Below are positions 27,566 to 39,665 of a DNA stretch of 64,000 bases, one piece after another. Within the stretch, counting starts at the first letter, position 1; every line of letters begins with the position of its first letter. The notes below the pieces were generated by a model. That model saw only the letters and a program-made list of their open reading frames with translations. It had not been told where the DNA came from and did no database searches. The translations under genes were made by a program, and so were the position numbers. The stretch is from Lacrimispora xylanisolvens (GTDB lineage Bacteria; Bacillota; Clostridia; Lachnospirales; Lachnospiraceae), in contig NZ_PTJA01000017.1 in assembly GCF_002934545.1 (NCBI RefSeq), forward strand, positions 61,234 to 125,233, in the 5' to 3' direction.

Positions 27566-30060
27566 GTCGTCATTTTCCTCCATCTGATTGTGCCTTCTAC
27601 TGTCTGAGGATAATGGTATACCGTTTCCCCGTTGACCTTTAATATGGTTTCTTTCTCAAGAAGATACTCTGTCCCATTTTCATCTGTAACAGAAGTGCTG
27701 GTTCCGTCCATGGTAATAGCAAGTTTTTTGAAAGCCGAGAAAATATCATCAAGACTTTGGTCTTCTCCCAGGCTTCCTACCCGCACAACCCATACATTAT
27801 CTCTGCCCTGGCTGATAAATTCCCGGAACTGATTGGGCCCGTGCTCCTGTATGGTAAGTCCCTGAAGGGCTTTTACTGCAATATAGGCTCCATCCTTTTC
27901 CAGCACCAGAACGCCGTCTTCTCCTTTATAACGGGAAAATGCACTGATTGGAATGTAAGCATGAGTATATCCAATTCTCTCTTCTTCCTCAATATGAAAT
28001 CTTAAAACTGATGTATTTTCAAATTGAGCCCCAAGAGGAAGTACACCGTTACCTGCCCAGAAATTTGGTCTGCCGCTTCCATATGGAAACGCTTCTCCCG
28101 GGTGATTGATGAAGACCTGAGCCGTCTCATCAATTGTTGCCTGTAAGATGTGCTCCTGATATCCTTTTTCAAATGGCTTAAAGCCTACCGCAGTGGATAA
28201 AAGAGCACGGTTATTTTTGTAAAGATAGAGATTGACGTGATTTTCGAATCCCTGGGTATTTTCAAAGATCAGTTCATCCTCTTCGTCTATTACCGCATAC
28301 TTTTTATACTCCATTGGAGGTTCATAATTTCCAAGTATGAGAGAAATGTAACCGATGCAGGCTCTGTTTAAATACCCGGCATTATAAGCAACATAAAGCA
28401 GGGAGGTGGTACCCGCATTGTAATTTCCCTTCATCTCCTTTTCATAACTCCGGCCAAAGCTGGTCATTACGGCTCCCTTATGGGCATTAACCGTCAGAGA
28501 ATAGAATATCATATCCAGTGCCTTTTGCGCTTTTTTATGGAGCGGATTGTCTTCCTCCGTCAGATTATAAAGGGTGCCGATTCCAAGCACATCGACTGGA
28601 ATATAGGCGTTGGAATTCCATTCTGTGATGAATTCCCGGAAAAAGTCGTCAAACCATTGATGCAGCAGCTCTTCTCCTCTTGCCTTTACCTCTGCCCCTG
28701 TTCTGCCACTGTTGGTAAAAATCCGTTCCGGCAGGTAGGTTCCGGTCAAATACTGACAGCAATGAAAAAGAAGTGCATGATTTTCACTGAAGAACCACAT
28801 CACATCGTCCCCAGGTTCATCAATCCAGTATCTGTACTGAACCATGGTCTCTTCCAGAGCCTTCTTTAATGTGTCAGAAATACGGTCTTGGAACATCCGG
28901 TAAATGTAAATCATGATAATAAAATGAAAATCGGAACAGTCTTTTCTGCTTCTCACACCTTCCAGCTCTTCCATCAGAATCGCTTCTGCCCGCTGGCAAT
29001 CCTGATTCATATAAAGCAGGGCTGCAGCTTTATATGTATTGTCAGGAGCAAAACGGATCACTGCGTCCATTGCCAGTTTTCTGCGGATGCTGCTGTCTTC
29101 GTTCCCGCTTAAAAGGAATTCTTCCCGCACCAGCTGATTCCCGATTTTTCTCTTTATAGAGATTCCCTGACAGGTAAGTACAACAGTAAAATAATAATAT
29201 CCTGGTGAAATGTCATCAGCATGGAACAGCTCCAGCCCTTTTTGTAAAGGCTCCATGGTATACTTTCTGGTCTTTATAAGCTTCCATGATTCTTCCATTT
29301 TTTCTATAAATTCGCCGGGAGTTATGATAACCTCCAGGCCAAGGTTGGTATCAAACGGATTGCTAAGATTCATTTTTATAGTTTCGCTGATATAAGCCTC
29401 TTTATCAAAGCTCATTGCGTTTAACATCTGCTCCATTTTTGTTAAAACGCCTTCATTTACCTCTTCCTTCACTGGAATCAGTATTTTTAAATCTGCACCT
29501 CCCAGCCGCTTCATTCGGAAATAGTAATCCGTATCCCGCTCTGCCAGATCATCAAGACACACCACCAGTGAATTTTCCCCTTTTAAAAGAGGGATGGAAA
29601 CCGTTGTTTTTTTTACCAGATTTCTGGTAAATGGTGTGAAGTCGCAGATCAGCTGTTCATTTGCCCAGACTGTTAACCCGCCGCAAGTCTCCAGCTCAAA
29701 ATCTATGGTGTTTGCCATATCAGACCAGAGCGTGGTAAAACCATACATTCTTAAATAAGTAGGGCGGTAATAAAAGCCTGATGCATCGATTCCCGGATTT
29801 CCAAATGGGAAATACTGTTTTAGCTTATTGCCCTCTGACAGCTTTGTAAAATCAGGATAATCGGGAACTTCCTGTCTCCGTTCCTCTAAAAATTCTTTCC
29901 TGCAGGGATTCTCATGAATGGCAAATCCTTTCTTCAGCCATTCATTTACTCTTCCGCTTAAGGTAGATCTGGTAAATTCCCTGACCTGGGTATGAACCTC
30001 GCTTATGAGGAAGCGGTTTACAAATCCTTCCGCAAACAGCGGATATTCCAAGTACTTCAT
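27562..30060 (-). CDS. Large cytoplasmic protein of unknown function in the GH105 operon
   Basis: 832 aa, no signal peptide. I do not recognise a named family. By eye: an N-terminal ~200 residues with beta-rich, jelly-roll-like character (FELETCGGLTVWANEQLICDF, ENSLVVCLDDLAERDTDYYFRM), a helical middle (about 330-580) with aromatic motifs such as WFFSENHALLFHCCQYL reminiscent of alpha/alpha toroids, and a C-terminal beta-rich part. This layout resembles some polysaccharide lyases or toroid hydrolases. It is coupled to GH105 and follows the permeases, so a role in oligosaccharide breakdown is likely but inferred. Confidence 0.7.
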   Translation of the reverse strand: MKYLEYPLFAEGFVNRFLISEVHTQVREFTRSTLSGRVNEWLKKGFAIHENPCRKEFLEERRQEVPDYPDFTKLSEGNKLKQYFPFGNPGIDASGFYYRPTYLRMYGFTTLWSDMANTIDFELETCGGLTVWANEQLICDFTPFTRNLVKKTTVSIPLLKGENSLVVCLDDLAERDTDYYFRMKRLGGADLKILIPVKEEVNEGVLTKMEQMLNAMSFDKEAYISETIKMNLSNPFDTNLGLEVIITPGEFIEKMEESWKLIKTRKYTMEPLQKGLELFHADDISPGYYYFTVVLTCQGISIKRKIGNQLVREEFLLSGNEDSSIRRKLAMDAVIRFAPDNTYKAAALLYMNQDCQRAEAILMEELEGVRSRKDCSDFHFIIMIYIYRMFQDRISDTLKKALEETMVQYRYWIDEPGDDVMWFFSENHALLFHCCQYLTGTYLPERIFTNSGRTGAEVKARGEELLHQWFDDFFREFITEWNSNAYIPVDVLGIGTLYNLTEEDNPLHKKAQKALDMIFYSLTVNAHKGAVMTSFGRSYEKEMKGNYNAGTTSLLYVAYNAGYLNRACIGYISLILGNYEPPMEYKKYAVIDEEDELIFENTQGFENHVNLYLYKNNRALLSTAVGFKPFEKGYQEHILQATIDETAQVFINHPGEAFPYGSGRPNFWAGNGVLPLGAQFENTSVLRFHIEEEERIGYTHAYIPISAFSRYKGEDGVLVLEKDGAYIAVKALQGLTIQEHGPNQFREFISQGRDNVWVVRVGSLGEDQSLDDIFSAFKKLAITMDGTSTSVTDENGTEYLLEKETILKVNGETVYHYPQTVEGTIRWRKMTT

Positions 30061-30077
30061 GCTCTCTTTCCTCCCAT

Positions 30078-30911
30078 TTACTCTTTTACTCCTCCGGCTG
30101 TCATGCCGCCTATGATATGGCTTTGCAGTGTCACAAAAACAATAATTACTGGAATCATGGATATAACCGACATGGCCAAAAGGCTGTTCCAGTCAACGGA
30201 ATATTCACCGGAGTAATTTGCAAGTGCAAGCTGTATGGTGTAACGTTCTTTGCTGTTAATCACCAGCTTGGGCCAAAGGTAATCATTCCATCTCCACATA
30301 AAGGAGAAAATACAAAGCACAGAGATTACCGGTTTTGCCAGAGGAAGCATAATCCGCATTAAAATGCTGGTTTCCGATGCTCCGTCAATTCTGGCCGCTT
30401 CCATATAGGCATCCGGAATTCCCACGTAATACTGTCTTACCAAAAATACGGCAGTAGGAGATGCCACAGCTGGAATAATCAGTCCCCATAAGCTGTTGTA
30501 AAGACCGGTTGCCACGATAACCTTAAAAATGGGAATCATGATGACCTCCAGTGGAATCATCAGCGTTGCCAGTACAATACCAAATAAAATTTTATCCCCT
30601 TTAAACCGGTATTTGGCAAAGGCATAGCCTGACATTACATTTACCACTATGGTAAGGAACGTGGCTGTAACACTGGTAAACACCGTATTGAAAAAATAAA
30701 TTCCGAAATGCCCTTCTTCCAATGCCTTCTGGTAATTGGAGAAGGAAGGGTTTTTCCCAATCAGGCTTGGCGGCCAGGAAAACAGTTCTCCTGTACTTTT
30801 AAAGGAGGAACCAATCACCCAGAGAATCGGGATCAGGAATAAAAAGGTCAGAATCAGCAAAATTGCCCATGTCACTCCGTTTAAGAAATATTTCCTGCCC
30901 TTAGTCTGCAT
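30078..30911 (-). CDS. Carbohydrate ABC transporter permease (MalG type)
   Basis: 277 aa, six predicted transmembrane helices. The cytoplasmic EAA loop EAARIDGASETSILMRIMLPLAKP contacts the ATPase. I start at ATG 30909-30911, eight bases after AAAGGAGG; GTG nine bases upstream is less well placed. It overlaps the end of the first permease. No ATPase gene is in the operon, so a shared MsmX/MsmK-type ATPase elsewhere is expected. Confidence 0.92.
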   Translation of the reverse strand: MQTKGRKYFLNGVTWAILLILTFLFLIPILWVIGSSFKSTGELFSWPPSLIGKNPSFSNYQKALEEGHFGIYFFNTVFTSVTATFLTIVVNVMSGYAFAKYRFKGDKILFGIVLATLMIPLEVIMIPIFKVIVATGLYNSLWGLIIPAVASPTAVFLVRQYYVGIPDAYMEAARIDGASETSILMRIMLPLAKPVISVLCIFSFMWRWNDYLWPKLVINSKERYTIQLALANYSGEYSVDWNSLLAMSVISMIPVIIVFVTLQSHIIGGMTAGGVKE

Positions 30912-31776
30912 CCTGCTCACCTCCTTTATTTACTTTAAACTGGATCACTGTAAACATTGCCAGCAGCACAAAAAGGATCATGGTCATCGCACTGGCATAA
31001 CCCATCTGATTTTTTTCAAATCCCGTTTCCTGAATCGTCTGAACCATAAACTTAGTAGCACCTGCAGGTCCACCCTGGGTCAGAGCGTATACCAGTGGAT
31101 ATGTTTTTATAATAGTCACCGTGGATAAAACCAGAACCAGAAGACTGGTTGGTTTTAGAAGTGGCAGCGTGATGTAGCGAAACTGATGGTAGAAACCTGC
31201 ACCATCGATGCGTGCCGCTTCATAATAAGTTTCAGAGATTGCCTTAATTCCTGATATGAACATGACCATGTAATAACCGGACATACTCCAAGCAGTTACA
31301 AAGATTACCACCCCCATGGAATAATTCTGATCCGTCAGCCATTTTACAGGGGAGTGTCCCATTACAGTGAGAAGATAATTAATGACGCCGAATTCTTCTC
31401 CCAAAAGGAACCTCCAGGTCAGTCCTACTATGATACTGGAAATCATGGTAGGCCAGTAAAAAACAGCCCGGAAGAAATCATTTCCTTTTCTGGCTCCTGA
31501 CAATAACAAGGCCAGACCCATGGCCGATACATAGACAAGGGGAACCGAAACCCCGGTAAAGAAAATGGTACGGAGAAACGAATTCCAAAATCCCCGGTCC
31601 GAAAACAGCTTAGTATAATTTTGAATCCCCACAAATACCTGAGGATTGATACCGTCCCACTTTGTCAGTGATATCCACAACCCATTTACTGCCGGAAAGA
31701 ACAAAAACAGGCCGAATATAATTAAAGTAGGAGCAAGCAGCAGATAAGGGAACACATTCCGCTCAAACTTCCTCAT
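30901..31776 (-). CDS. Carbohydrate ABC transporter permease (MalF type)
   Basis: 291 aa, six transmembrane helices, EAA motif EAARIDGAGFYHQFRYITLPLLKP. The start is ATG 31774-31776 (MRKFERNVFPYLLLAP) after AGGAGG; longer upstream reading is AT-rich noncoding. First gene of the operon permease1-permease2-832aa-GH105-AraC-binding protein. A TATAAT sits upstream with only a distant TTGATT, so the promoter is probably AraC-dependent. Confidence 0.92.
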   Translation of the reverse strand: MRKFERNVFPYLLLAPTLIIFGLFLFFPAVNGLWISLTKWDGINPQVFVGIQNYTKLFSDRGFWNSFLRTIFFTGVSVPLVYVSAMGLALLLSGARKGNDFFRAVFYWPTMISSIIVGLTWRFLLGEEFGVINYLLTVMGHSPVKWLTDQNYSMGVVIFVTAWSMSGYYMVMFISGIKAISETYYEAARIDGAGFYHQFRYITLPLLKPTSLLVLVLSTVTIIKTYPLVYALTQGGPAGATKFMVQTIQETGFEKNQMGYASAMTMILFVLLAMFTVIQFKVNKGGEQDAD

Positions 31777-31869
31777 TGTTTTACCTCCTTTTTTTATGAT
31801 TATAGCATTAAAAAAAAGAGAAAAATCAAGTTTAATTATGCAAATATTATAGAATATTGTCATTTCCAC

Positions 31870-31902
31870 AAAAAACGCCCTGACAGAAAAACCTGTCAGG
31901 GC
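31870..31902 (-). terminator. Terminator of rpoBC
   Basis: GCCCTGACAG / CTGTCAGGGC, 10-bp perfect stem, then CGTTTTTT on the minus strand. It separates rpoC from the sugar operon. Confidence 0.93.
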
Positions 31903-31912
31903 ATCTTCATAC

Positions 31913-34900
31913 TTATTCTTCGATTTCACCTTCACTAATGGCTAAAATCTCTTCTGCATCATCAAAATTGTCATCAGATAACAGAATCTCATCATCATCC
32001 GTTAAAAGGATCTCATCACTTTCTTCACAAGCAGCATCTGTGCTTAAGTTAATGGTGCGGTAACGTTTCATACCTGTACCGGCAGGAATCGGCTTACCGA
32101 TGATAACATTCTCTTTTAATCCGATTAAATGATCCACTTTACCGTTAATAGCAGCTTCAGTCAGAACCTTAGTGGTCTCCTGGAAGGAAGCAGCTGACAG
32201 GAATGAATCGGTAGCCAGAGATGCCTTGGTAATACCAAGCATTACCTGCTTTCCGTCTGCCGGCTCTTTGCCTTCGGCAAGAAGGGCTTCATTTAAATCA
32301 TTATAGTCAAGAACGTCCATAGAAGTTCCTGGAAGAACATCGCTGTCTCCGCTCTCTTCTATTTTGATCTTCTTAAGCATCTGTCTTACGATCATCTCAA
32401 CGTGCTTATCATTAATCTCAACACCCTGCAGACGGTATACACGCTGTACTTCCTGGATCATATAATCCTGTACGGCACGAACACCCTTAATCTTTAAGAT
32501 GTCATGAGGATTTACACTACCTTCTGTCAGCTCATCGCCGGCTTCCAGTACCTGACCATCCTGTACCTTGATTCTGGAACCATAAGGAATCAGATAAGTC
32601 TTTGAATTTCCTGTTTCATTCTCAGTAATGATAATTTCACGTTTCTTTTTCGTATCTTTAATGGCAACTACACCGGCGAATTCTGCAATAATAGCAAGAC
32701 CCTTCGGCTTACGTGCCTCAAAAAGCTCCTCGACACGGGGAAGACCCTGTGTAATATCGCCACCGGCAACACCGCCGGTATGGAACGTACGCATGGTCAG
32801 CTGTGTTCCTGGCTCTCCGATTGACTGGGCAGCAATAATACCAACTGCCTCACCAACCTGAACCGGCTGTCCGGTTGCCATGTTGGCTCCGTAACATTTC
32901 GCGCAGACACCCATATGGGATTTGCAGGTAAGAACGTTACGGATCTTAATGGAATCACGTCCCATCTTATTGAGCACCTTCATAACTGCTGCTGCACGTT
33001 TCGGTGTACACATATGGTTTGCTTTTACAATCACTTCTCCAGTATCAGGATCTGTAATGGTTTCTGCAATAAATCTTCCTGTGATACGCTCTTCCAGGCT
33101 TTCAATGGTTTCCTGTCCGTCAGTAAATGCCTTGATCTCCATAAACGGAATATCTTTGCCTTCACAGCAGTCGATCTCTCTGATAATCATATCCTGGGAT
33201 ACGTCTACCAGACGTCTGGTCAGATAACCAGAGTCGGCGGTTCGAAGCGCTGTATCGGAAAGTCCCTTACGGGCTCCGTGAGCAGAGATAAAGTACTCCA
33301 ATACGTCAAGACCTTCACGGAAGTTTGACTTAATAGGAAGTTCGATGGTGTGACCGGTTGTATCTGCCATAAGTCCACGCATACCTGCCAGCTGTTTGAT
33401 CTGTTTATCAGAACCACGGGCTCCGGAATCTGCCATCATGTAGATGTTATTGTACTTATCAAGTCCTGTCAGCAGGTCATGGGTCAACTGATCATCGGTT
33501 GTTTTCCATGTGTCAATTACTTCTTTATAACGCTCTTCCTCTGTGATAAGACCACGGCGGAAGTTCTTTGCAATCTGGTCAACCGTTGCCTGGGCATCTG
33601 CGATCAGCTTCGGTTTGCTCTCCGGCACAGTCATGTCGGAAATGGATACTGTCATGGCTGCCTTTGTTGAGTACCGGTAACCAATGGCCTTAATGTCATC
33701 CAGAGTCTCAGCGGTCTGTACAGCTCCGTGAACGTTAATAACTTTTTCAAGGATCTGCTTACACTGCTTCTTGCCTACATGGAAATCAACTTCCATTAAA
33801 AGCTCATTGCCTGGAATGGAACGATCTACGAAACCAAGATCCTGAGGAACGATTTCATTGAATATGAAACGTCCTACTGTGGATTCTACAACTCCGCTTA
33901 ATACGGTACCATCAGGCATCTTCTTGCTGACTCTTGCCTTGATTCTGGAATGAAGGGTAACTGCCTGGTTTTCATAAGCAAGAATTGCTTCATTGATGCT
34001 CTTGAATACCATTCCCTCTCCCTTGGCACCAGGTCTTTCCTGTGTCAGGTAATAGATACCAAGGACCATATCCTGAGATGGTACTGCTACAGGGCCACCG
34101 TCGGAAGGCTTTAATAAGTTGTTTGGAGAAAGCAGAAGGAAACGGCACTCTGCCTGAGCTTCTACGGAAAGAGGCAGATGAACCGCCATCTGGTCACCAT
34201 CGAAGTCAGCGTTAAATGCGGTACAAACAAGAGGATGAAGCTTAATTGCCTTACCTTCTACCAGAATCGGCTCGAATGCCTGGATTCCCAGTCTGTGAAG
34301 GGTAGGCGCACGGTTTAACATAACCGGATGCTCTTTGATTACGTCCTCTAAAACATCCCATACCTCTGTCTGAAGACGTTCTACCATCTTCTTTGCATTT
34401 TTAATGTTGTGTGCTGTACCATTGGAAACAAGCTCTTTCATAACGAAAGGTTTGAATAACTCAATGGCCATCTCTTTTGGTAGACCGCACTGATAAATCT
34501 TAAGTTCTGGTCCTACTACGATAACGGAACGTCCGGAATAGTCAACACGCTTTCCTAAAAGGTTCTGACGGAAACGTCCCTGTTTACCCTTTAACATATC
34601 AGATAAGGACTTTAAGGCACGGTTTCCAGGTCCGGTAACCGGTCTGCCACGTCTGCCGTTGTCGATTAATGCATCAACCGCTTCCTGAAGCATACGTTTT
34701 TCATTGCGGACAATGATATCCGGTGCACCCAGCTCTAAAAGGCGGGCAAGACGGTTGTTACGGTTAATAATTCTTCTGTATAAATCATTTAAGTCGGAAG
34801 TAGCGAAACGTCCGCCGTCCAGCTGTACCATCGGACGGATATCCGGAGGAATGACAGGAACAACTGTCATGATCATCCACTCTGGTAAGTTACCGGAGTT

Positions 34901-35572
34901 GCGGAATGCTTCCACAACTTCCAGTCTCTTGATAATTCTTGCACGTTTCTGTCCGGTTGCGTCCTTTAAACCTTTCTTTAAATCCGCAGAATCTTTTTCA
35001 AGATCTATGGAATGAAGGAGCTCTAAAATAGCTTCAGCACCCATTCCCACGCGGAAGGAACCGTAACCGTACTTATCCACTTCTTCTCTGTACTCTTTTT
35101 CTGATAAAACCTGCTTATACTGAAGTCCTGTATTTCCAGCATCCAAAACAACATAAGAAGCAAAATACAGCACCTTCTCCAGTGTTCTGGGTGAGATATC
35201 AAGGATCAGACCCATACGGCTTGGTATTCCCTTGAAATACCAGATATGGGAAACAGGAGCAGCGAGCTGGATATGACCCATACGCTCTCTTCTGACACTG
35301 GCCTTTGTTACTTCAACGCCGCATCGGTCACAGATAACGCCTTTATACCGGATCTTTTTATATTTGCCGCAATGACATTCCCAGTCCTTGCTTGGTCCGA
35401 AAATCCGTTCACAGAACAAACCGTCTTTTTCCGGCTTTAAGGTTCTGTAGTTAATTGTCTCAGGCTTTTTCACCTCGCCGTGGGACCAATCCAGAATTTT
35501 CTCCGGAGATGCCAGACCGATCTTTATGGCATCGAATGTCATCGGGTGGTAAGTTTCATTATTTTCAGGCAT
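31913..35572 (-). CDS. rpoC: RNA polymerase beta' subunit
   Basis: 1219 aa. The N-terminal zinc ribbon cysteines ([20 protein letters not shown]), the catalytic Mg site [14 protein letters not shown] and the later zinc-site cysteines ([13 protein letters not shown]) are present. An acidic C-terminal tail follows. ATG follows GGGAG. It is 18 bases after rpoB and the operon ends in a strong terminator. Confidence 0.98.
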   Translation of the reverse strand: MPENNETYHPMTFDAIKIGLASPEKILDWSHGEVKKPETINYRTLKPEKDGLFCERIFGPSKDWECHCGKYKKIRYKGVICDRCGVEVTKASVRRERMGHIQLAAPVSHIWYFKGIPSRMGLILDISPRTLEKVLYFASYVVLDAGNTGLQYKQVLSEKEYREEVDKYGYGSFRVGMGAEAILELLHSIDLEKDSADLKKGLKDATGQKRARIIKRLEVVEAFRNSGNLPEWMIMTVVPVIPPDIRPMVQLDGGRFATSDLNDLYRRIINRNNRLARLLELGAPDIIVRNEKRMLQEAVDALIDNGRRGRPVTGPGNRALKSLSDMLKGKQGRFRQNLLGKRVDYSGRSVIVVGPELKIYQCGLPKEMAIELFKPFVMKELVSNGTAHNIKNAKKMVERLQTEVWDVLEDVIKEHPVMLNRAPTLHRLGIQAFEPILVEGKAIKLHPLVCTAFNADFDGDQMAVHLPLSVEAQAECRFLLLSPNNLLKPSDGGPVAVPSQDMVLGIYYLTQERPGAKGEGMVFKSINEAILAYENQAVTLHSRIKARVSKKMPDGTVLSGVVESTVGRFIFNEIVPQDLGFVDRSIPGNELLMEVDFHVGKKQCKQILEKVINVHGAVQTAETLDDIKAIGYRYSTKAAMTVSISDMTVPESKPKLIADAQATVDQIAKNFRRGLITEEERYKEVIDTWKTTDDQLTHDLLTGLDKYNNIYMMADSGARGSDKQIKQLAGMRGLMADTTGHTIELPIKSNFREGLDVLEYFISAHGARKGLSDTALRTADSGYLTRRLVDVSQDMIIREIDCCEGKDIPFMEIKAFTDGQETIESLEERITGRFIAETITDPDTGEVIVKANHMCTPKRAAAVMKVLNKMGRDSIKIRNVLTCKSHMGVCAKCYGANMATGQPVQVGEAVGIIAAQSIGEPGTQLTMRTFHTGGVAGGDITQGLPRVEELFEARKPKGLAIIAEFAGVVAIKDTKKKREIIITENETGNSKTYLIPYGSRIKVQDGQVLEAGDELTEGSVNPHDILKIKGVRAVQDYMIQEVQRVYRLQGVEINDKHVEMIVRQMLKKIKIEESGDSDVLPGTSMDVLDYNDLNEALLAEGKEPADGKQVMLGITKASLATDSFLSAASFQETTKVLTEAAINGKVDHLIGLKENVIIGKPIPAGTGMKRYRTINLSTDAACEESDEILLTDDDEILLSDDNFDDAEEILAISEGEIEE

Positions 35573-35590
35573 GAGCGGTTCTCCCTTCTA

Positions 35591-38500
35591 TTATTCTTCG
35601 TCTGAATCGTCAAATTCTACGTCATCGAAATCCTCAAAAGAATCGTCGACACCGTCCGCATCCTCTTCTTCATCAACATTTACCAGTTCATCATCCTTGA
35701 ATTCCTGTTTCTGATAACCAAATTCACCAAAGGATTCCTCATCGCGGTAATGCTTATCGCCTTCAATGATGGATCTTAAATCTGTTTCCTCATAATCGGT
35801 GCTCTCAGCAATCTGAACCTCTGTATTGTCATCACGCAGCACTCTTACATCGAGAGCCAGTGACTGAAGCTCCTTTAACAATACCTTGAAAGATTCCGGA
35901 ATTCCAGGCTCAGGAATATTCTCGCCCTTAATGATGGCTTCATAGGTTTTTACACGTCCTACCACATCATCGGATTTCACTGTCATGATCTCCTGCAGTG
36001 TATAGGAAGCACCATAAGCCTCCAGAGCCCAAACCTCCATCTCTCCGAAACGCTGGCCGCCGAACTGAGCTTTACCGCCCAGAGGCTGCTGTGTAACCAG
36101 GGAGTATGGTCCGGTAGAACGGGCATGGATCTTATCATCAACCAGATGGTGCAGTTTCAGATAATGCATGTGTCCAATGGTAACCGCACTGTCAAAGTAT
36201 TCTCCGGTTCGTCCGTCACGAAGACGAACTTTTCCGTCTCTGCTCAGCGGAACGCCTTTCCACAAGCCTCTGTGCTCTAAATGTTCTCCCAGATATTCAA
36301 TTACATCAGGTCTTAAAGTATCTTTATATTTTTCCTGGAAGTCTTCCCACTCCATATTTACATAGTCGTTGGCTACGTCCAGGGTATCCATAATATCAAT
36401 CTCGTTTGCTCCATCAAATACCGGTGTGGATACGTTAAATCCAAGTGCTCTTGCAGCAAGGCTTAAATGGATCTCAAGTACCTGACCGATGTTCATACGG
36501 GAAGGCACGCCCAGTGGGTTTAATACAATGTCGAGAGGACGGCCGTTTGGAAGGAATGGCATATCTTCTACGGGAAGCACACGGGAAACAACACCCTTGT
36601 TACCATGACGTCCAGCCATCTTATCACCAACAGAAATCTTTCTCTTCTGTGCGATGTAAATGCGGACAGTCTGGTTCACACCCGGTGAAAGCTCGTCACC
36701 ATTTTCTCTGGTAAATACTTTAGCATCAACGATGATACCGTAAGCACCGTGAGGTACTTTTAAGGAAGTATCACGCACTTCTCTTGCCTTCTCGCCGAAG
36801 ATTGCACGTAACAGTCTCTCTTCTGCTGTCAGCTCGGTCTCACCCTTTGGTGTTACCTTACCAACAAGGATATCTCCTGCACGGACTTCCGCACCAATAC
36901 GGATAATACCTCTTTCATCAAGATCCTTTAATGCATCCTCGCCGACACCAGGAACATCACGGGTAATCTCTTCCGGTCCTAACTTGGTATCACGGGCTTC
37001 TGCCTCGTATTCCTCAATATGGACAGAAGTATAGACATCTTCCTGTACCAGTCTCTCACTTAAGAGAACCGCATCCTCGTAGTTATAACCTTCCCAGGTC
37101 ATGAATCCGATCAGCGGATTCTTACCAAGAGCGATCTCACCCTTTTGTGTAGAAGGACCGTCAGCGATAACGTCTCCCTTTGCCACATGGTTATTCTTAA
37201 ATACGATTGGTTTCTGGTTGTAGCAGTTGGACTGGTTGCTTCTCTTAAACTTGGTTAAACGGTAAACATCTTTTCCGCCATCGGAATCTCGTTTGATAAT
37301 GATTTCGTTGGAGGCAGAACGTTCTACCACACCGGAGTTTCTTGCAACAACGCATACACCGGAGTCAACGGCAGCTTTTGCTTCCATACCGGTTCCTACA
37401 ACAGGAGCGTCGGTTGTCAATAACGGAACGGCCTGACGCTGCATGTTTGATCCCATGAGCGCACGGTTCGCATCATCGTTTTCCAGGAAGGGAATCATGG
37501 CTGTCGCTACGGAGAATACCATCTTCGGAGAAACGTCCATTAAATCAATATTCTTTCTCTGGAACTCGGATGTCTCCTCGCGGAAACGTCCGGAAATATT
37601 CTTATGAATGAAGTGTCCTTCTTCGTCAAGAGGCTCATTCGCCTGAGCAACAACAAAGTTATCTTCTTCATCTGCAGTTAAGTAAACAACCTCATCGGTA
37701 ACGATCGGATTGTTCACATTGGTTTTATCTACCACGCGATAAGGCGCCTCTACAAAACCGTACTGATTTACTCTCGCATAGGTAGCAAGGGAGTTGATCA
37801 GACCGATGTTAGGACCTTCTGGTGTCTCAATCGGGCACATACGGCCGTAATGAGTATAGTGAACGTCTCGAACCTCGAATCCGGCACGGTCTCTGGAAAG
37901 ACCTCCAGGTCCCAAGGCAGATAAACGTCTCTTATGGGTAAGCTCAGCAAGCGGGTTATTCTGATCCATGAACTGGGACAGCTGGGAACTGCCGAAGAAT
38001 TCCTTAACAGCCGCAGTAACCGGCTTGATATTAATCAGAGACTGTGGCGTAATGCCATCCATATCCTGTGTTGTCATACGTTCGCGGACAACACGTTCCA
38101 TTCTGGACAGACCGATCCGGTACTGATTCTGGAGAAGTTCTCCTACCGCACGGATTCTTCTGTTGCCCAGATGATCGATGTCATCTGCGTTACCTACTTC
38201 TTCTTCCAGATGCATGTTATAGTTGATGGAAGCTAAAATATCTTCCTTTGTAATATGCTTAGGAATCAGTTCATTCACATGTCTGTGAAGAGCTTTCTTC
38301 AATGCTTCGTCGTCGCCGTTTCCAACTTCTGACAGAATTTTTTCAAGAGCTGGGTAGAATACTAATTCTGTAATCCCGGCTTCCTTTGGATCAAAGCTTA
38401 CATGGGCTGACAAGTCAACCATTAAGTTGGAAAGGACTTTCTGTTTGTGCTCCACACCTTCCAGCCACACGAACGGAACAGCTGCATTCTGAATATCAGT

Positions 38501-39457
38501 CGCAAGCTGCTTGTCTACAGTTGTTCCAGCCTCTGCTAAAATTTCGCCGGTTGTGGTATCCACCACATTCTCAGCCAGAACATGACCAGTGATGCGGTTT
38601 TTAAAGTGAAGCTTTTTATTGAATTTATATCGTCCGACTTTGGCCAGATCGTACCGTCTCGGGTCGAAGAACATACTATTTAACAAACTTTCAGCACTAT
38701 CAACAGATAAAGGCTCACCTGGGCGGATCTTCTTATATAACTCCAATAAGCCATCCTGGTAATTATCAGACGTATCTTTACCAAAACTGGCCAGTAATTT
38801 TGGTTCCTCACCAAACAGATCAATAATCTCTGCATTGGTACCATAACCAAGAGCACGAATCAGGACGGTTACGGGAACCTTTCTGGTTCTGTCCACACGT
38901 ACGTAGAAGATGTCGTTGGAGTCAGTCTCATACTCCAGCCATGCACCACGGTTTGGAATCACCGTACATGCATATAATTCCTTACCTACCTTGTCGTGTT
39001 CGATACCATAATATATACCTGGGGAACGTACCAGCTGGCTTACAATAACACGTTCGGCACCGTTAATCACGAAGGAACCGGTATCTGTCATAAGCGGAAG
39101 ATCGCCCATGAAGATCTCATGTTCATTAATTTCATCTTTATCTTTATTGCAAAGTCTTACTTTTACCTTTAAAGGAGCTGCGTAAGTTGCATCTCGTTCT
39201 TTGCATTCTTCTATTGTGTACTTGATGTCATCCTTACATAATGTAAAATCGACAAACTCAAGACTTAAGTGTCCAGCAAAGTCTGCAATTGGAGAGATGT
39301 CTTCAAAGACTTCCTTCAATCCTTCATCAAGGAACCACTGATAGGAATTCTTCTGAATCTCAATCAGGTTTGGCATCTCAAGCACTTCTTTTTGTCTTGA
39401 GAAACTCATTCTCAGGCTCTTACCGGCCGGGACCGGACGCATTCTGCTTTTCTCCAT
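35591..39457 (-). CDS. rpoB: RNA polymerase beta subunit
   Basis: 1288 aa. The rifampicin region [16 protein letters not shown]...[13 protein letters not shown] carries the wild-type Asp, His and Ser at the usual resistance positions. The C-terminal tail is highly acidic ([16 protein letters not shown]...). It has its own consensus promoter; rplJ-rplL, usually upstream, are absent here, replaced by a divergent membrane-protein gene. Confidence 0.98.
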   Translation of the reverse strand: MEKSRMRPVPAGKSLRMSFSRQKEVLEMPNLIEIQKNSYQWFLDEGLKEVFEDISPIADFAGHLSLEFVDFTLCKDDIKYTIEECKERDATYAAPLKVKVRLCNKDKDEINEHEIFMGDLPLMTDTGSFVINGAERVIVSQLVRSPGIYYGIEHDKVGKELYACTVIPNRGAWLEYETDSNDIFYVRVDRTRKVPVTVLIRALGYGTNAEIIDLFGEEPKLLASFGKDTSDNYQDGLLELYKKIRPGEPLSVDSAESLLNSMFFDPRRYDLAKVGRYKFNKKLHFKNRITGHVLAENVVDTTTGEILAEAGTTVDKQLATDIQNAAVPFVWLEGVEHKQKVLSNLMVDLSAHVSFDPKEAGITELVFYPALEKILSEVGNGDDEALKKALHRHVNELIPKHITKEDILASINYNMHLEEEVGNADDIDHLGNRRIRAVGELLQNQYRIGLSRMERVVRERMTTQDMDGITPQSLINIKPVTAAVKEFFGSSQLSQFMDQNNPLAELTHKRRLSALGPGGLSRDRAGFEVRDVHYTHYGRMCPIETPEGPNIGLINSLATYARVNQYGFVEAPYRVVDKTNVNNPIVTDEVVYLTADEEDNFVVAQANEPLDEEGHFIHKNISGRFREETSEFQRKNIDLMDVSPKMVFSVATAMIPFLENDDANRALMGSNMQRQAVPLLTTDAPVVGTGMEAKAAVDSGVCVVARNSGVVERSASNEIIIKRDSDGGKDVYRLTKFKRSNQSNCYNQKPIVFKNNHVAKGDVIADGPSTQKGEIALGKNPLIGFMTWEGYNYEDAVLLSERLVQEDVYTSVHIEEYEAEARDTKLGPEEITRDVPGVGEDALKDLDERGIIRIGAEVRAGDILVGKVTPKGETELTAEERLLRAIFGEKAREVRDTSLKVPHGAYGIIVDAKVFTRENGDELSPGVNQTVRIYIAQKRKISVGDKMAGRHGNKGVVSRVLPVEDMPFLPNGRPLDIVLNPLGVPSRMNIGQVLEIHLSLAARALGFNVSTPVFDGANEIDIMDTLDVANDYVNMEWEDFQEKYKDTLRPDVIEYLGEHLEHRGLWKGVPLSRDGKVRLRDGRTGEYFDSAVTIGHMHYLKLHHLVDDKIHARSTGPYSLVTQQPLGGKAQFGGQRFGEMEVWALEAYGASYTLQEIMTVKSDDVVGRVKTYEAIIKGENIPEPGIPESFKVLLKELQSLALDVRVLRDDNTEVQIAESTDYEETDLRSIIEGDKHYRDEESFGEFGYQKQEFKDDELVNVDEEEDADGVDDSFEDFDDVEFDDSDEE

Positions 39458-39548
39458 TGACGTTTCACCCCTGTTTTCTTTCTATTCATTTCTGTTTTGG
39501 GCATAAATGTCCCAATAAGGCACACAAAGCCACAATAGTGCACATTCC

Positions 39549-39577
39549 ATAATATCATAGTGCTGTCAAGGTGTCAA
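39549..39577 (-). promoter_or_regulatory. Promoter of rpoBC
   Basis: -35 TTGACA (39572-39577), 17-base spacer, -10 TATTAT (39549-39554). Its -35 lies 12 bases from the -35 of the divergent gene. Confidence 0.9.
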
Positions 39578-39588
39578 GCATTTTTTGC

Positions 39589-39617
39589 TTGTATTTCCCA
39601 GAAAAATGTGTTATACT
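39589..39617 (+). promoter_or_regulatory. Promoter of the 149-aa membrane protein gene
   Basis: -35 TTGTAT (39589-39594), 17-base spacer, -10 TATACT (39612-39617). Back-to-back with the rpoB promoter. Confidence 0.8.
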
Positions 39618-39665
39618 ATTGCAGATAGGCCCAATTTACAATATGAACTATTGGAGGTATTCCCG

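Noticed and set aside
31777..31935. N-terminal extension of the first sugar permease
   Set aside because: It covers the AGGAGG, promoter and rpoC terminator; MRKFERN with the ribosome-binding site is the proper start.
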